The position numbers were made by a program, and so were the translations under genes. Below are positions 26,325-33,376 of a stretch of DNA of 64,000 bases, piece by piece. Origin of the DNA: Metallosphaera hakonensis JCM 8857 = DSM 7519. GTDB lineage: Archaea; Thermoproteota; Thermoprotei_A; Sulfolobales; Sulfolobaceae. Within the stretch, counting starts at the first letter, position 1. Each line of letters opens with the position of its first letter. The notes beneath the pieces are model-generated. The model saw only the letters and a list, made by a program, of their open reading frames with translations, was not told where the DNA came from and did not search any database. Where the stretch lies: contig NZ_CP029287.2 of assembly GCF_003201675.2 (NCBI RefSeq), forward strand, positions 248,001 through 312,000, given 5' to 3'.

Positions 26325-27551
26325 CGGTAGACCCAAAATCGTTTTACGAAAAATAATTCTGGTTGGGTAGTATCAGATTCGTAAAAAGTAATAGAATTTA
26401 TTGCTTTGTCAAGAGCGCAACAAATTGAAGAAAGGTTTAAGGCGAGGAACCCGGTATTATCACGTGGTGAACCTAAGGTGGTAACACCGGGTCTTCCTCA
26501 CCAAAATAATCTACAACAAATAGGATATAAATTACTTTCCATGTTAACCTTCAAGGGGAGAAGGGCGGAGGAGGTAGCGAGAGTTCTGGTCTCCGCGTGC
26601 TTGTGGAAGGACTCCGTGGAGGGCAGGTCCAACGGGTACAACGTGTCACCTCAGACCGTGAGGAACTACGTGGAGGAGCAGGGAAACGAGGTTGTGGAGA
26701 AGCTCCTGGAATCCATGAGGAGGATTTCCATGGAGATGCTCAAGGGAGTGAAGGAGGTCGACGTTTCCATAGATTGGACCACGAAGACGTGGTACGGTAA
26801 GCCGGTGAACGGGTTGGGTAGTTCGGCCAAGGGGAGCTCGTGGAACTACGCCACCGCGACCACGAAGTATCAGGGAATGGTGCTCCTCCTGGCCTTCGTT
26901 CCCCAAGTTAACGGGATGACCAAGGACGAGATCGTGAAGTTCCTCGTGGAGCAAATTGCGGGAATGGGCTTCAAGGTGAGGCTCGTAACCCTGGACGCGG
27001 GCTTCTACACCGTGGAAGTCCTCAGGTTCATATCGCAGTTCAAGTACGTGATGGGAGTCCCCGTGGGGGACGTGAAGATATACGAGGAGTTCGACGGGGA
27101 GTACGCGACCAATAGCAAGAGACGTAAGAAGGAAGAGCAGGTCAACTTCAGACTTCTGGTGTATGGTAAGGAAATCGTTAAGAAGAAGAGGAAGACCGTG
27201 GTGTACTTCGCGAGGGCGACCAACCTCAACCTAACCAAGAGGGAAGTGCTGAAGCTGTACAACAAGGTTAGGGGTCCCATTGAGACGTCTTACAGGAACA
27301 TCAAGGCCTTCCTTCCCTTCACGAGCTCCACCAAGTTCGTCTTCCGCGAGTTGATCTTCGTGCTGGCCATGGTCTTCTACTCGCTTTACACCGTGTTCAA
27401 GGACGTCATGAGAAGGGAGGAGTTCAGGTTGCTGCTCATCCTCTGCTTTCTAGACGATCTATCGGATCTCAAGGATTTTATATTTACTCTTGAGAAAACA
27501 CTTAATAACAAGATAGATTTATTTTTACGGAGGTGATTTTGGGGTCTACCG
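26325..27551 (+). mobile_element. 1227-bp IS4/ISH3-like insertion sequence, copy 1 (TSD TAAA)
   Basis: The TIR CGGTAGACCC-AAAATC opens it, and the right end is its complement with one extra G. It is flanked by TAAA at 26321-26324 and 27552-27555. It sits in the loop of the terminal hairpin of the tnpB element. Copy 2 at 58757-59973 (1217 bp) has the same TIRs, the same TAAA and the same hairpin context. The 1217-bp length matches the naming of known Sulfolobus ISC elements, but the identity is not verified. Confidence 0.9.
26406..27536 (+). CDS. DDE transposase of the IS4/ISH3-like element (copy 1)
   Basis: A 376-residue transposase, TTG start. Catalytic candidates: first D in VDVSIDWTTKTWYG, second in RLVTLDAGFY, and E in GPIETSYRNIKAF, the Y-x2-K context of IS4-superfamily enzymes. 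Compared with the copy at 58771-59892 it has three extra single codons (Ala in SSAKGSS, Ser in TNSKRR, Leu in EVLKLY) and otherwise nearly identical DNA. Probably functional. Confidence 0.92.
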   Translation: MSRAQQIEERFKARNPVLSRGEPKVVTPGLPHQNNLQQIGYKLLSMLTFKGRRAEEVARVLVSACLWKDSVEGRSNGYNVSPQTVRNYVEEQGNEVVEKLLESMRRISMEMLKGVKEVDVSIDWTTKTWYGKPVNGLGSSAKGSSWNYATATTKYQGMVLLLAFVPQVNGMTKDEIVKFLVEQIAGMGFKVRLVTLDAGFYTVEVLRFISQFKYVMGVPVGDVKIYEEFDGEYATNSKRRKKEEQVNFRLLVYGKEIVKKKRKTVVYFARATNLNLTKREVLKLYNKVRGPIETSYRNIKAFLPFTSSTKFVFRELIFVLAMVFYSLYTVFKDVMRREEFRLLLILCFLDDLSDLKDFIFTLEKTLNNKIDLFLRR

Positions 27552-29188
27552 TAAAGGGCGGAGGTTCTACTAGGGTCTTGGGAGTTACTCCCCTTTACGG
27601 GAGCTATACCGTTATGGAGGACTAGGAAAGACACGGGCTTCTTTACTACGTTCACTACTCTGCCTGTGTTCTTCTTCAGGATGTTCAAGGCACCGTTTAG
27701 GTCGCTGTGCAACTTGTGATTGAGGGGACATCTGATTACTCCCCTCGGTCCCCTCTTCGCCTCCACGCCGTGATAAACACAGAACCTGGACGTGTTGTAC
27801 TCCACGACTTCGTACACGTTCATACCGTATTCTTGCGCCTTCATCTCTATCGCTTGAATTAGCTTACGATATGACCAGACGTTCACGGTGTACTTGTTGC
27901 CCTTATCTTGAGAGATGTTGTAGGGGTAGCCCAGGTAGATGGTGGAGACACCAAGCTTGTGAAGTTCCTCAACGAGGCCTTTCGCCAGTGTTCTGTACAG
28001 GTGGAGGAACCTCCTACCCAACTTCCCGAAGAGCCTCCTCTTCTCCCGCGAAGATTCAGAACTAGCTTGATCCTCTCCTAGATTCTTTGCCTTGTCCTCG
28101 AGTGACTGCGCCTCGCCTATCCTCTTCTCGAAGTGGAAGTAGTCCTCCTTAGCCCTAACCCCCTTGTACATGATCCAAGTACCGTCGCTCACCACGACGC
28201 TCGCCAACACGTTTATACCGAGGTCGATTGATGCCGCCTTGTTACCTCGCGGCGTGGCGATCCGTATCGACTTCCTCTCACCGCGTACAACGTGTTTTGA
28301 CTTTTTCCCTTTCTTCGTGGTCTCAACTCCCACGTCCACGGGGATGTGGGCGTACCACCTCCCCGTGATCTCGTCATACACGATCTCCAACCTACCTTGC
28401 TTACCGTACCACCTCAACCTACCTTCAAAGTGCACCTCCAGGTTGAAGTCCTTCAGCACGATCTTCCTCTCGTCCTCGTCCACCTCATATCTGTCCTGCC
28501 TTATCACGAGGATCTTCTTCCTCTTCTTGTTTTCCCTGTCCTTCCAGTACCTCGGGGGTGATACGCTAGTATTTCCGGAAAGTTATGAACACTCAATTTT
28601 ATCCAGCCCCAAGTATTTTGGGACTATCAATTATAGTTGCGTATTTTACCTGAAAACGACATTTCTTACACATCTATAAACGGAAGCCTCATTCTCCCTC
28701 ACCTTAACGTCCTTTTCCATCTCGCAAGCCCCTACTAAATTTTCCATTCTTCTAGATCATTACAGAACGTTTTAAACTTTTCGGAAGTACTAGCGGACCA
28801 TATGGGGCGGCAGCCTTCCCTTCTTCTTCAATTTCAGAAGGGAGAAGAAGGACGACCACGCCTCGTTGTTCTTCTGCATCACCGCCTGCGCATTAACTCC
28901 CAGTATGTCCTTGTACTTCCCGTAGTACTTGTTCCACGTCCCCTTGAAGTCCACCCTCCTTTCGCGGAAGAACTGCTGCCTCCTCTCGTAGTTCAGCTCG
29001 TTGAACAACTTGACAGAAACGTCCGCTAACTTCAGCAACTTCCTGTGTTGCGACCCGTTGGGCAGGAGACGAACCGTGTTCGTCCTCCTGTTCTTGAACT
29101 CAACTTCGTAGACACCCCCTGGTATTGCGGGAGTAGGAGTCGGCTCCCGCCCCTCATCCTCAGTAAGTTGACCAGAGGGAAGTGCCAT
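27386..29188 (-). pseudogene. tnpB: tnpB of the tnpB-only element, interrupted by a 228-bp MITE and fused to IS sequence at its 3' end
   Basis: The N-terminal part (28794-29188) runs to RLPPHMVR. Removing exactly 28566-28793 continues in frame into VSPPRYWKDR. The RuvC-I motif ASIDLGINVLASVV and the final RuvC site HSDLNGALNILKK are present, with a reduced zinc ribbon (FCVYHG...CPLNH). The original 3' end is near 27560; beyond it the frame runs antisense into the neighbouring IS transposase, adding ~55 spurious residues. TnpB is an RNA-guided nuclease; this copy is inactive. Confidence 0.85.
28566..28793. mobile_element. 228-bp MITE, family R3, inserted in tnpB (no TSD)
   Basis: TIRs CTAGTATTTCCGGAAAGTT and (right, complemented) CTAGTACTTCCGAAAAGTT match at 17 of 19 positions. 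Deleting all 228 bp, with both CTAG ends, restores the tnpB frame; keeping one CTAG would leave a stop, so there is no target duplication. The interior (GATGTGTAAGAAATGTCG on the minus strand) recurs at 31437-31613 and 8255-8352, with shorter matches at 44700, 51583 and 54245. Confidence 0.8.
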
Positions 29189-29709
29189 AAGGGAACGGTC
29201 GTTAAGTTTGTTAAAAAAGCTTACCCCGCCTTAAAAAGGCGAGGTTTATCGCTCTTCTTTATCATATCGGTGGAGCAAGCGAATCGAAAATGTCCCATAA
29301 CCTCATTCACGAGAAGGGAATCAGTTTCCTCAAGAACGGAATTCCCAGGAAGCCAGTCCTCCATTCGGCTCCCCTAAAACTGTTGTTTTCCCTCGGATCT
29401 CCGTTCTTCGCAAGGAGATTTGAGCCCATCTTCAATGTTGAGAAGTTAACCGAGGGGGAGCTTTTTCCTGGTGTCCAACTCATATTCACGCCTGGACATA
29501 CCGAGGATTCGGTATCGATCTATGTAGAGGACGAGAAGGCGCTAATCGTGGGCGATATGTTACAAGGAACCAAGACGGGTTTGAAGATTCCGTCGATTTA
29601 TGAGGATATAAATCAGTTGAGAAGGAGCATAGAGAAAGTTAAGGAGTTCAAGGTGGAGAAAGTCTACGTCTCCCACGGTTTAAGTGGACCGCCGAGATGG
29701 CCTCTCTAG

Positions 29710-29914
29710 GAATGAGGATTTTCTTCCATTTAATTAATATCACGATTGTCCCTAACCTAAACGTCTTCGTTATGTTCCACCCTGAAATAGGTCATAAGAT
29801 ACAAGACTCATGATTACTATTTTATGGACTCGTTTTATTACATTTGATCATAAATGCTATAATACTGAGTTAATAAAGATAAACTTTATTATATGAATAA
29901 TCGAAGATCGATCT
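29710..29914. other. Intergenic, promoter region of the RHH-protease operon
   Basis: AT-rich; a TATA-like TTTATTATATG is at ~29885-29895, about 20-25 bp before the ATG at 29915, consistent with a leaderless or short-leader transcript. Confidence 0.45.
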
Positions 29915-30280
29915 ATGACAACTAAAGTTCTCATAAAAAATATGGACGAACAACTTTACAAAATGTTGAAGGCTAAGGCTGCAATACTTGGGATTAACGT
30001 TTCCGAAGCCATACAGCAAGCTATCTCTTTATGGCTCAATGTTGCGGATAGTGTTTCCGACCAAAATTACGCAATACTTAAAACTACTCCCGAGGCAATA
30101 AAGGCTTTCAACGAAGGAAATTACGTTTTAGCGTGTGATGGTAAATACGTGGGTTTCTTTGAAGATGAGAAGAAGGCACTTGAGAAGGCGAAAGAGTACA
30201 ATAAATGTATGATAAGTAATAAAAATTATCCAAGACAGGAAGTAGGAGAGTGGGGATGGTCGTCGATTGCTTTAGAATAG
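29915..30280 (+). CDS. Ribbon-helix-helix protein with a DUF5678-like C-terminal domain
   Basis: A 121-residue protein. Residues 1-45 (MTTKVLIKNMDEQLYKMLKA, then GINVSEAIQQAISLWL) form a ribbon-helix-helix DNA-binding unit like that of antitoxins. Residues ~55-95 (YVLACDGKYVGFFEDEKKAL) resemble DUF5678, a small domain often encoded beside retropepsin-like proteases. The gene overlaps the protease gene by 25-31 bp. I infer a two-gene operon with autoregulation by the RHH part. Confidence 0.75.
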   Translation: MTTKVLIKNMDEQLYKMLKAKAAILGINVSEAIQQAISLWLNVADSVSDQNYAILKTTPEAIKAFNEGNYVLACDGKYVGFFEDEKKALEKAKEYNKCMISNKNYPRQEVGEWGWSSIALE

Positions 30281-30636
30281 GTGACAGACCTGAGGTTCCC
30301 ATAACAGTTATGGATATAGTCAAAGACATATCTATTCAGGTAAATGCCTTGATAGACACGGGATTCTCAGGTTACTTGCTTTTAGCAAACTCATTATATT
30401 CAAAAATCAACAGCGTGGAGTTAGATGAAAGCCACTGGAGAACTTACGCCACCCTAAACGGAATTGTTAGAACTAAAGTCGCCAGGGCGAGAATTAAAAT
30501 AGGAAAAATGGAGTTGGAAAGCTTCGTAGAAAGTCCGATTTTAGGTAGGGACATTGCGTTAATGGGCAGAGAACTATTAAGGAAGTTTAGTATAGAAATT
30601 AAGAAAGGAGAGAAAATATGTATAGACGATCCTTAG
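30250..30636 (+). CDS. Retropepsin-like aspartyl protease
   Basis: A 128-residue clan AA single-domain aspartic protease. The active-site motif LIDTGFSGYLLL (D36-T-G) is followed by the flap region and ILGRDIALMGRELLRKFSI, equivalent to the ILGxD-x-L block. Such a protein must dimerise to be active. GTG 30250 or ATG 30256 start, both inside the preceding gene. Paired with an RHH/DUF5678 protein, it may be a toxin-antitoxin-like or regulated proteolysis module; targets are unknown. Confidence 0.82.
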   Translation: MGMVVDCFRIGDRPEVPITVMDIVKDISIQVNALIDTGFSGYLLLANSLYSKINSVELDESHWRTYATLNGIVRTKVARARIKIGKMELESFVESPILGRDIALMGRELLRKFSIEIKKGEKICIDDP

Positions 30637-30791
30637 GGACGATTCGTGTATTTTTGTGAGTTATAACGTTTCATCTATCCTGATATAATTAATTAAAATA
30701 ATGTCAGGAATAAATTCGATTAAATTGAACTCCTATTCTCACGTGAATTTTAGATTGAAACCTTTTATACCAGGTGGAGAAAGTAGAAATT

Positions 30792-31025
30792 ATGGAAACA
30801 ATAAAAGTTAACGCGGAGACTAAGAAACGGCTTACGAAAATTGCGGGTATTTTGGAAAAAAAGACCGGAAAGAGGGTTTCGTATGATGACGTCATAAATT
30901 ACCTTATTGACAGAAGAGAAGTGAACAAAAAATACGCAAGAAAGCTATTTGGAATAGCGAAAGGACTTGATCTATATGACGAGTTAATTAAAGGGCGTAC
31001 CGAGGATGAAAAAGGTAGTCCTTGA
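30792..31025 (+). CDS. vapB: VapB-like antitoxin
   Basis: A 77-residue protein from the ATG at 30792 (an upstream GTG at 30774 is also possible). METIKVNAETKKRLTKIAGI and KRVSYDDVINYLIDR form a CopG/RHH-like N-terminal DNA-binding unit; the C-terminus (ELIKGRTEDEKGSP) would wrap the toxin. It overlaps vapC by 20 bp. It binds and neutralises the partner PIN RNase and likely represses the operon. Confidence 0.85.
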   Translation: METIKVNAETKKRLTKIAGILEKKTGKRVSYDDVINYLIDRREVNKKYARKLFGIAKGLDLYDELIKGRTEDEKGSP

Positions 31026-31392
31026 CAGTGGAGTTGTTTTGTCTTTCCTTGAGGGAAAATTCGGTGATTACTATCAGAGGATCCTCAATGAGGAACTCGA
31101 ACCCTATATAAGTACAATGAATCTCACAGAAATCTATTACGTACTTTGTAGAAAAATGGGAGGAGAAAAAGCGGAGAAATTGATGAAGATGTTAGTTAAA
31201 TCAGGTCTGAGGATAGTAGGAGTGAAACCAAGGATCATGAAGTATGCGGCGGAATGTAAGTGCCATAATTCGATCTCCATGGGAGATTGCTTCTCAATAG
31301 CTACGGCAAAGTATCTAAAAACGACAGCAGTATTTAAGAGAGAAAAGGAACTAGAAGATAAAAAGATAGGAAACGTAGAGTTTATAGATTAA
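31006..31392 (+). CDS. vapC: VapC-like PIN-domain toxin RNase
   Basis: A 128-residue PIN protein. Acidic active-site residues: D7 in VVLDSGVVLSF, E in NLTEIYYVL, D in ISMGDCFSIATAK and the C-terminal acidic residues near KREKELED. Family members cut tRNA or rRNA. It overlaps the antitoxin by 20 bp. Length is normal. Confidence 0.9.
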   Translation: MKKVVLDSGVVLSFLEGKFGDYYQRILNEELEPYISTMNLTEIYYVLCRKMGGEKAEKLMKMLVKSGLRIVGVKPRIMKYAAECKCHNSISMGDCFSIATAKYLKTTAVFKREKELEDKKIGNVEFID

Positions 31393-31436
31393 TTTTCTAC
31401 TCAAAAGTATGTTATAGGTTTAATAATAATATAATT

Positions 31437-31613
31437 TGAAGTAATCCTTTTACTTTAAACAGCGTCATGACGCGAGTATAGATAGCCTGTTCAGAGGCTT
31501 CAATATATAGATGTGTAAGAAACGTCATTCTCAGGTAAAATACAAAACTATAGAAGATAGTCTTGACTATAGGCTACGACTCTCCCGTTCTTGAGATTCC
31601 GGAGAATTTAGAC
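31437..31613. repeat. Degenerate copy of the 228-bp R3 element
   Basis: GAGGCTTCAATATATAGATG then TGTAAGAAACGTCATTCTCA align with the minus strand of 28566-28793, and the right end GATTCCGGAGAATTTAG corresponds to the TIR TTTCCGGAAATACTAG. The left end GAAGTAATCCTTTTACTTTA is a decayed CTAGTACTTCCGAAAAGTTT. Confidence 0.55.
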
Positions 31614-31794
31614 CATGACCAATTTCATCATTGAGGTGGAATTTGCAACATAATTGAACCAGTTTTTAGATTTAATGATATTATTTCGATTTCTCCATAA
31701 TAGTGTTGACTTCGAAATATGAATCAATTACTTCGATCCCCATGCAGAGGATAAGTGGAGATGAAGTTAGGGCTTTAAGGGATTTCATGATACT

Positions 31795-32045
31795 TTATCT
31801 CGATCCTCGGCCGTAGGACTTCGCCGAAGTCGCAGGGCATGGCTCCGCTCGTCCCTCTCCATCCCTTTGGAGGAGTAACGCAACCCACGTCCAAGGTATT
31901 TCAGAGATAAGGGAAAACTCGCACACCTTGAGATGTCCGGGAAGGCGTTGAGTTGCCTATCTAGGGTGAACCCGCATCTCTCATACCTGAAGGTCCGACC
32001 TTTGGAAATCCGTTCATATCTGGAGACTTCAAGGTGAGACGAGGG
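31795..32045 (-). pseudogene. Decayed tnpB C-terminal fragment
   Basis: On the minus strand the sequence reads RCGFTLDRQLNAFPDI, the zinc-ribbon/last-RuvC block of TnpB (normally CGFTLDRQLNASLNIY), followed by frames rich in the family tail KGMERDERSHAL and a RLRRSPTAEDR end. Several shifts and stops. Same fragment type as at 7075 and 51320. Confidence 0.6.
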
Positions 32046-32047
32046 TT

Positions 32048-32389
32048 GGGACTATTCTCATGCAGTCGTCTTATTCGAAATATATCTGCAAAATTATATC
32101 ATATTATCCCAATATGCTGTAACCCCTCAAGTGAGGGCTAGTTGAAGGGAGCTCTCCCCAATAAAAACGGCACACCCTTAATACTTTTAAACTCCGTAAC
32201 TATAACAAAATACAACAACATATGTGCCAAGTCTCCTCGTCCTTACCAGTAAGCGTTCATTGAATTGCGTTTATCCCACTTCGTTCCTAGATCTTTTGGT
32301 TTAACTACCGTTAAAGGAATAATTTTCGCCATATTCCAAATATTTTTAATGCCTATTATCGAACGAGATGACTGCGTGAGAACAGTCCC
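32048..32389. mobile_element. 342-bp internal-deletion derivative of the IS1-family element
   Basis: The left end GGGACTATTCTCATGCAGTC and right end GACTGCGTGAGAACAGTCCC are diverged versions of the TIRs of the 1174-bp element at 38498-39671, and the first ~110 bp also match its left subterminal region (AATATGCTGTA, then GGGAG). No transposase is left. No clear TSD. Confidence 0.7.
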
Positions 32390-32557
32390 TTTGAATATGG
32401 TAGACCAAATATATGTTCTGAGGCATGCTTCTCCTAAATTCCGGTATTCGGAAATCAATTCATAGATATTTCGCTTTACGTAATGTGGAATATAGAAATG
32501 ACATACTAAGGGAAAGTATTTAAAGGAAACTTTGAAGAGTATAAAGTAATGAGATAA

Positions 32558-32707
32558 ATGGCTAAAGTTGAGGAAGGAGAAATAATCTTAGAGACTGGTG
32601 AGGAAGTTAATAACTTAATCGAGGCTATAAGGAAAGAGAAGGTCGATTATGAGTTGATCAAAAAAGCATTAAGGTTTAGAGGAAAAAGTATTGTATCTAA
32701 TCTCTAG
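32558..32707 (+). CDS. Small protein (49 aa), possible partner of the GNAT gene
   Basis: MAKVEEGEIILETGEEVNNL continues to a basic end (KALRFRGKSIVSNL). Strong charged, helical character and a good AT-rich promoter region (AAAGTATTTAAAGG near 32515). It converges with the GNAT gene and overlaps its 3' end by 39 bp. No family recognised. Confidence 0.45.
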   Translation: MAKVEEGEIILETGEEVNNLIEAIRKEKVDYELIKKALRFRGKSIVSNL

Positions 32708-33040
32708 AACGTTTTTATAAAGTGAATAGAAATAATTTGCACCTCCGAACTTATCCTCATAAATTAGTTGAAAACCGAATTTTCTATAGAAATCTTTTGC
32801 ACTCCTAGTATAGACTAAGATCCCAATACAGCTGTTCTCAGCACAGTAGTTTAAAGAGTAGGGAATCACGAATTCTTTAACTAAACTACTTCCTATCCCC
32901 TTACCTTGATATCTTTTATCTATACCTACCTGTCCTAAAAGTATCACGGGAAGTTTTTTGAAATTTATTAATTCTCCTACTGCCCTTAGGACTCCCGTAA
33001 AATTAGCGCCACTTTCATCTACTACTTTCGAAACAAACAT
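32669..33040 (-). CDS. GNAT-family N-acetyltransferase (N-terminally short)
   Basis: A 123-residue GNAT protein. The acetyl-CoA loop is in LGQVGIDKRYQGKGIGSSLV (R/Q-x2-G-x-G/A), and the C-terminal strand is DFYRKFGFQLIYED. It is shorter than typical TacT-like or other GNATs (~160), and the expected first strand and helices are missing, so the 5' end may be truncated near 33040-33060. A toxin of the GNAT-RHH type, or a housekeeping acetyltransferase fragment, are both possible. Confidence 0.7.
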   Translation of the reverse strand: MFVSKVVDESGANFTGVLRAVGELINFKKLPVILLGQVGIDKRYQGKGIGSSLVKEFVIPYSLNYCAENSCIGILVYTRSAKDFYRKFGFQLIYEDKFGGANYFYSLYKNVLEIRYNTFSSKP

Positions 33041-33376
33041 GTACCGGGACTGTGGGATTGTTGTATTTTGTTACCCTTTCGGAGTTTAAAATCTCGAGCG
33101 AGGGCTGTGGGGCCATTCAAGGTTCCATTGCGAATTGTAATTACAGCAAAAATCGATCAAATAAAGGAAATTGTTAAGCGTGAATACTTCCATAGTCCAT
33201 ACGAGAGCATTCAATTAAATTCATTCCATTTCTTTAAATGAACTGAATTAGTAAAGGGGACGTGAATCACCGAGGCCGTGTTGATTGGAGAGAACTCCCT
33301 CAAACGAGCCCTCACTTTAGGGATTACAACATATAGAGAAAGAGTGATATAATTTTACAAATATATTTCAAATAAC
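33041..33376. other. Intergenic with repeat R4 and an IS1 TIR relic
   Basis: 33109-33271 is an R4 copy. From about 33372 the sequence AACATGACTGCACGAGAACG then CTCCCCC matches the right TIR of the IS1-family element (GATGACTGCATGAGAACACT then CCCC), so the next gene opens inside, or just after, an IS end. Confidence 0.6.
33109..33271. repeat. Dispersed repeat, family R4, copy 2
   Basis: GGGGCCATTCAAGGTTCC at the left and GGACGTGAATCACCG at the right. Interior GCGAATTGTAATTACAGC and CATTCAATTAAATTCATT match the copy at 23572-23736. Confidence 0.6.

Larger units (their letters stand above)
26309..29262 (-). mobile_element. tnpB-only IS200/IS605-type element carrying two further insertions
   Basis: Boundaries come from restoring the MBL frame (+-1 bp). 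The hairpin CCCCGCC...GGCGAGG at 29224-29244 lies upstream of tnpB, and a hairpin CTCTGCC-TAAAG-GGCGGAG lies downstream, split by the 1227-bp IS at 26325-27551. Inside tnpB a 228-bp MITE is also inserted. Without both the element would be ~1.5 kb. No tnpA is present, so it depends on a transposase in trans such as the one at 3586-3981. Confidence 0.8.
26126..29709 (+). pseudogene. MBL-fold metallo-hydrolase gene cut within its HxHxDH motif by a tnpB element
   Basis: The N-terminal part (26126-26308) ends AYTHSHGAD, and the C-terminal part resumes at 29263 with HIGGASESK. Joined, they give the metal motif THSHGADH, followed by FTPGHTEDSVSIY, ALIVGDMLQG and VYVSHG, the other metal-binding segments of the beta-lactamase fold. 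The reconstructed protein is ~210 residues, a normal glyoxalase II/MBL size. The insertion (26309-29262) falls exactly between the Asp and His of the motif. Both flanks remain intact, so the event is young. Confidence 0.85.
31393..32557. other. Gene-free stretch filled with mobile-element debris
   Basis: Over 1.1 kb without an intact gene: an R3 relic (31437-31613), a decayed tnpB tail (31795-32045) and a 342-bp IS1 derivative (32048-32389). The last ~150 bp is AT-rich and precedes the small frame at 32558. Confidence 0.6.

Noticed and set aside
32243-32465. Overlapping ~70-codon frames in both directions
   Set aside because: They lie in the non-coding interior and TIR of the IS1 derivative.
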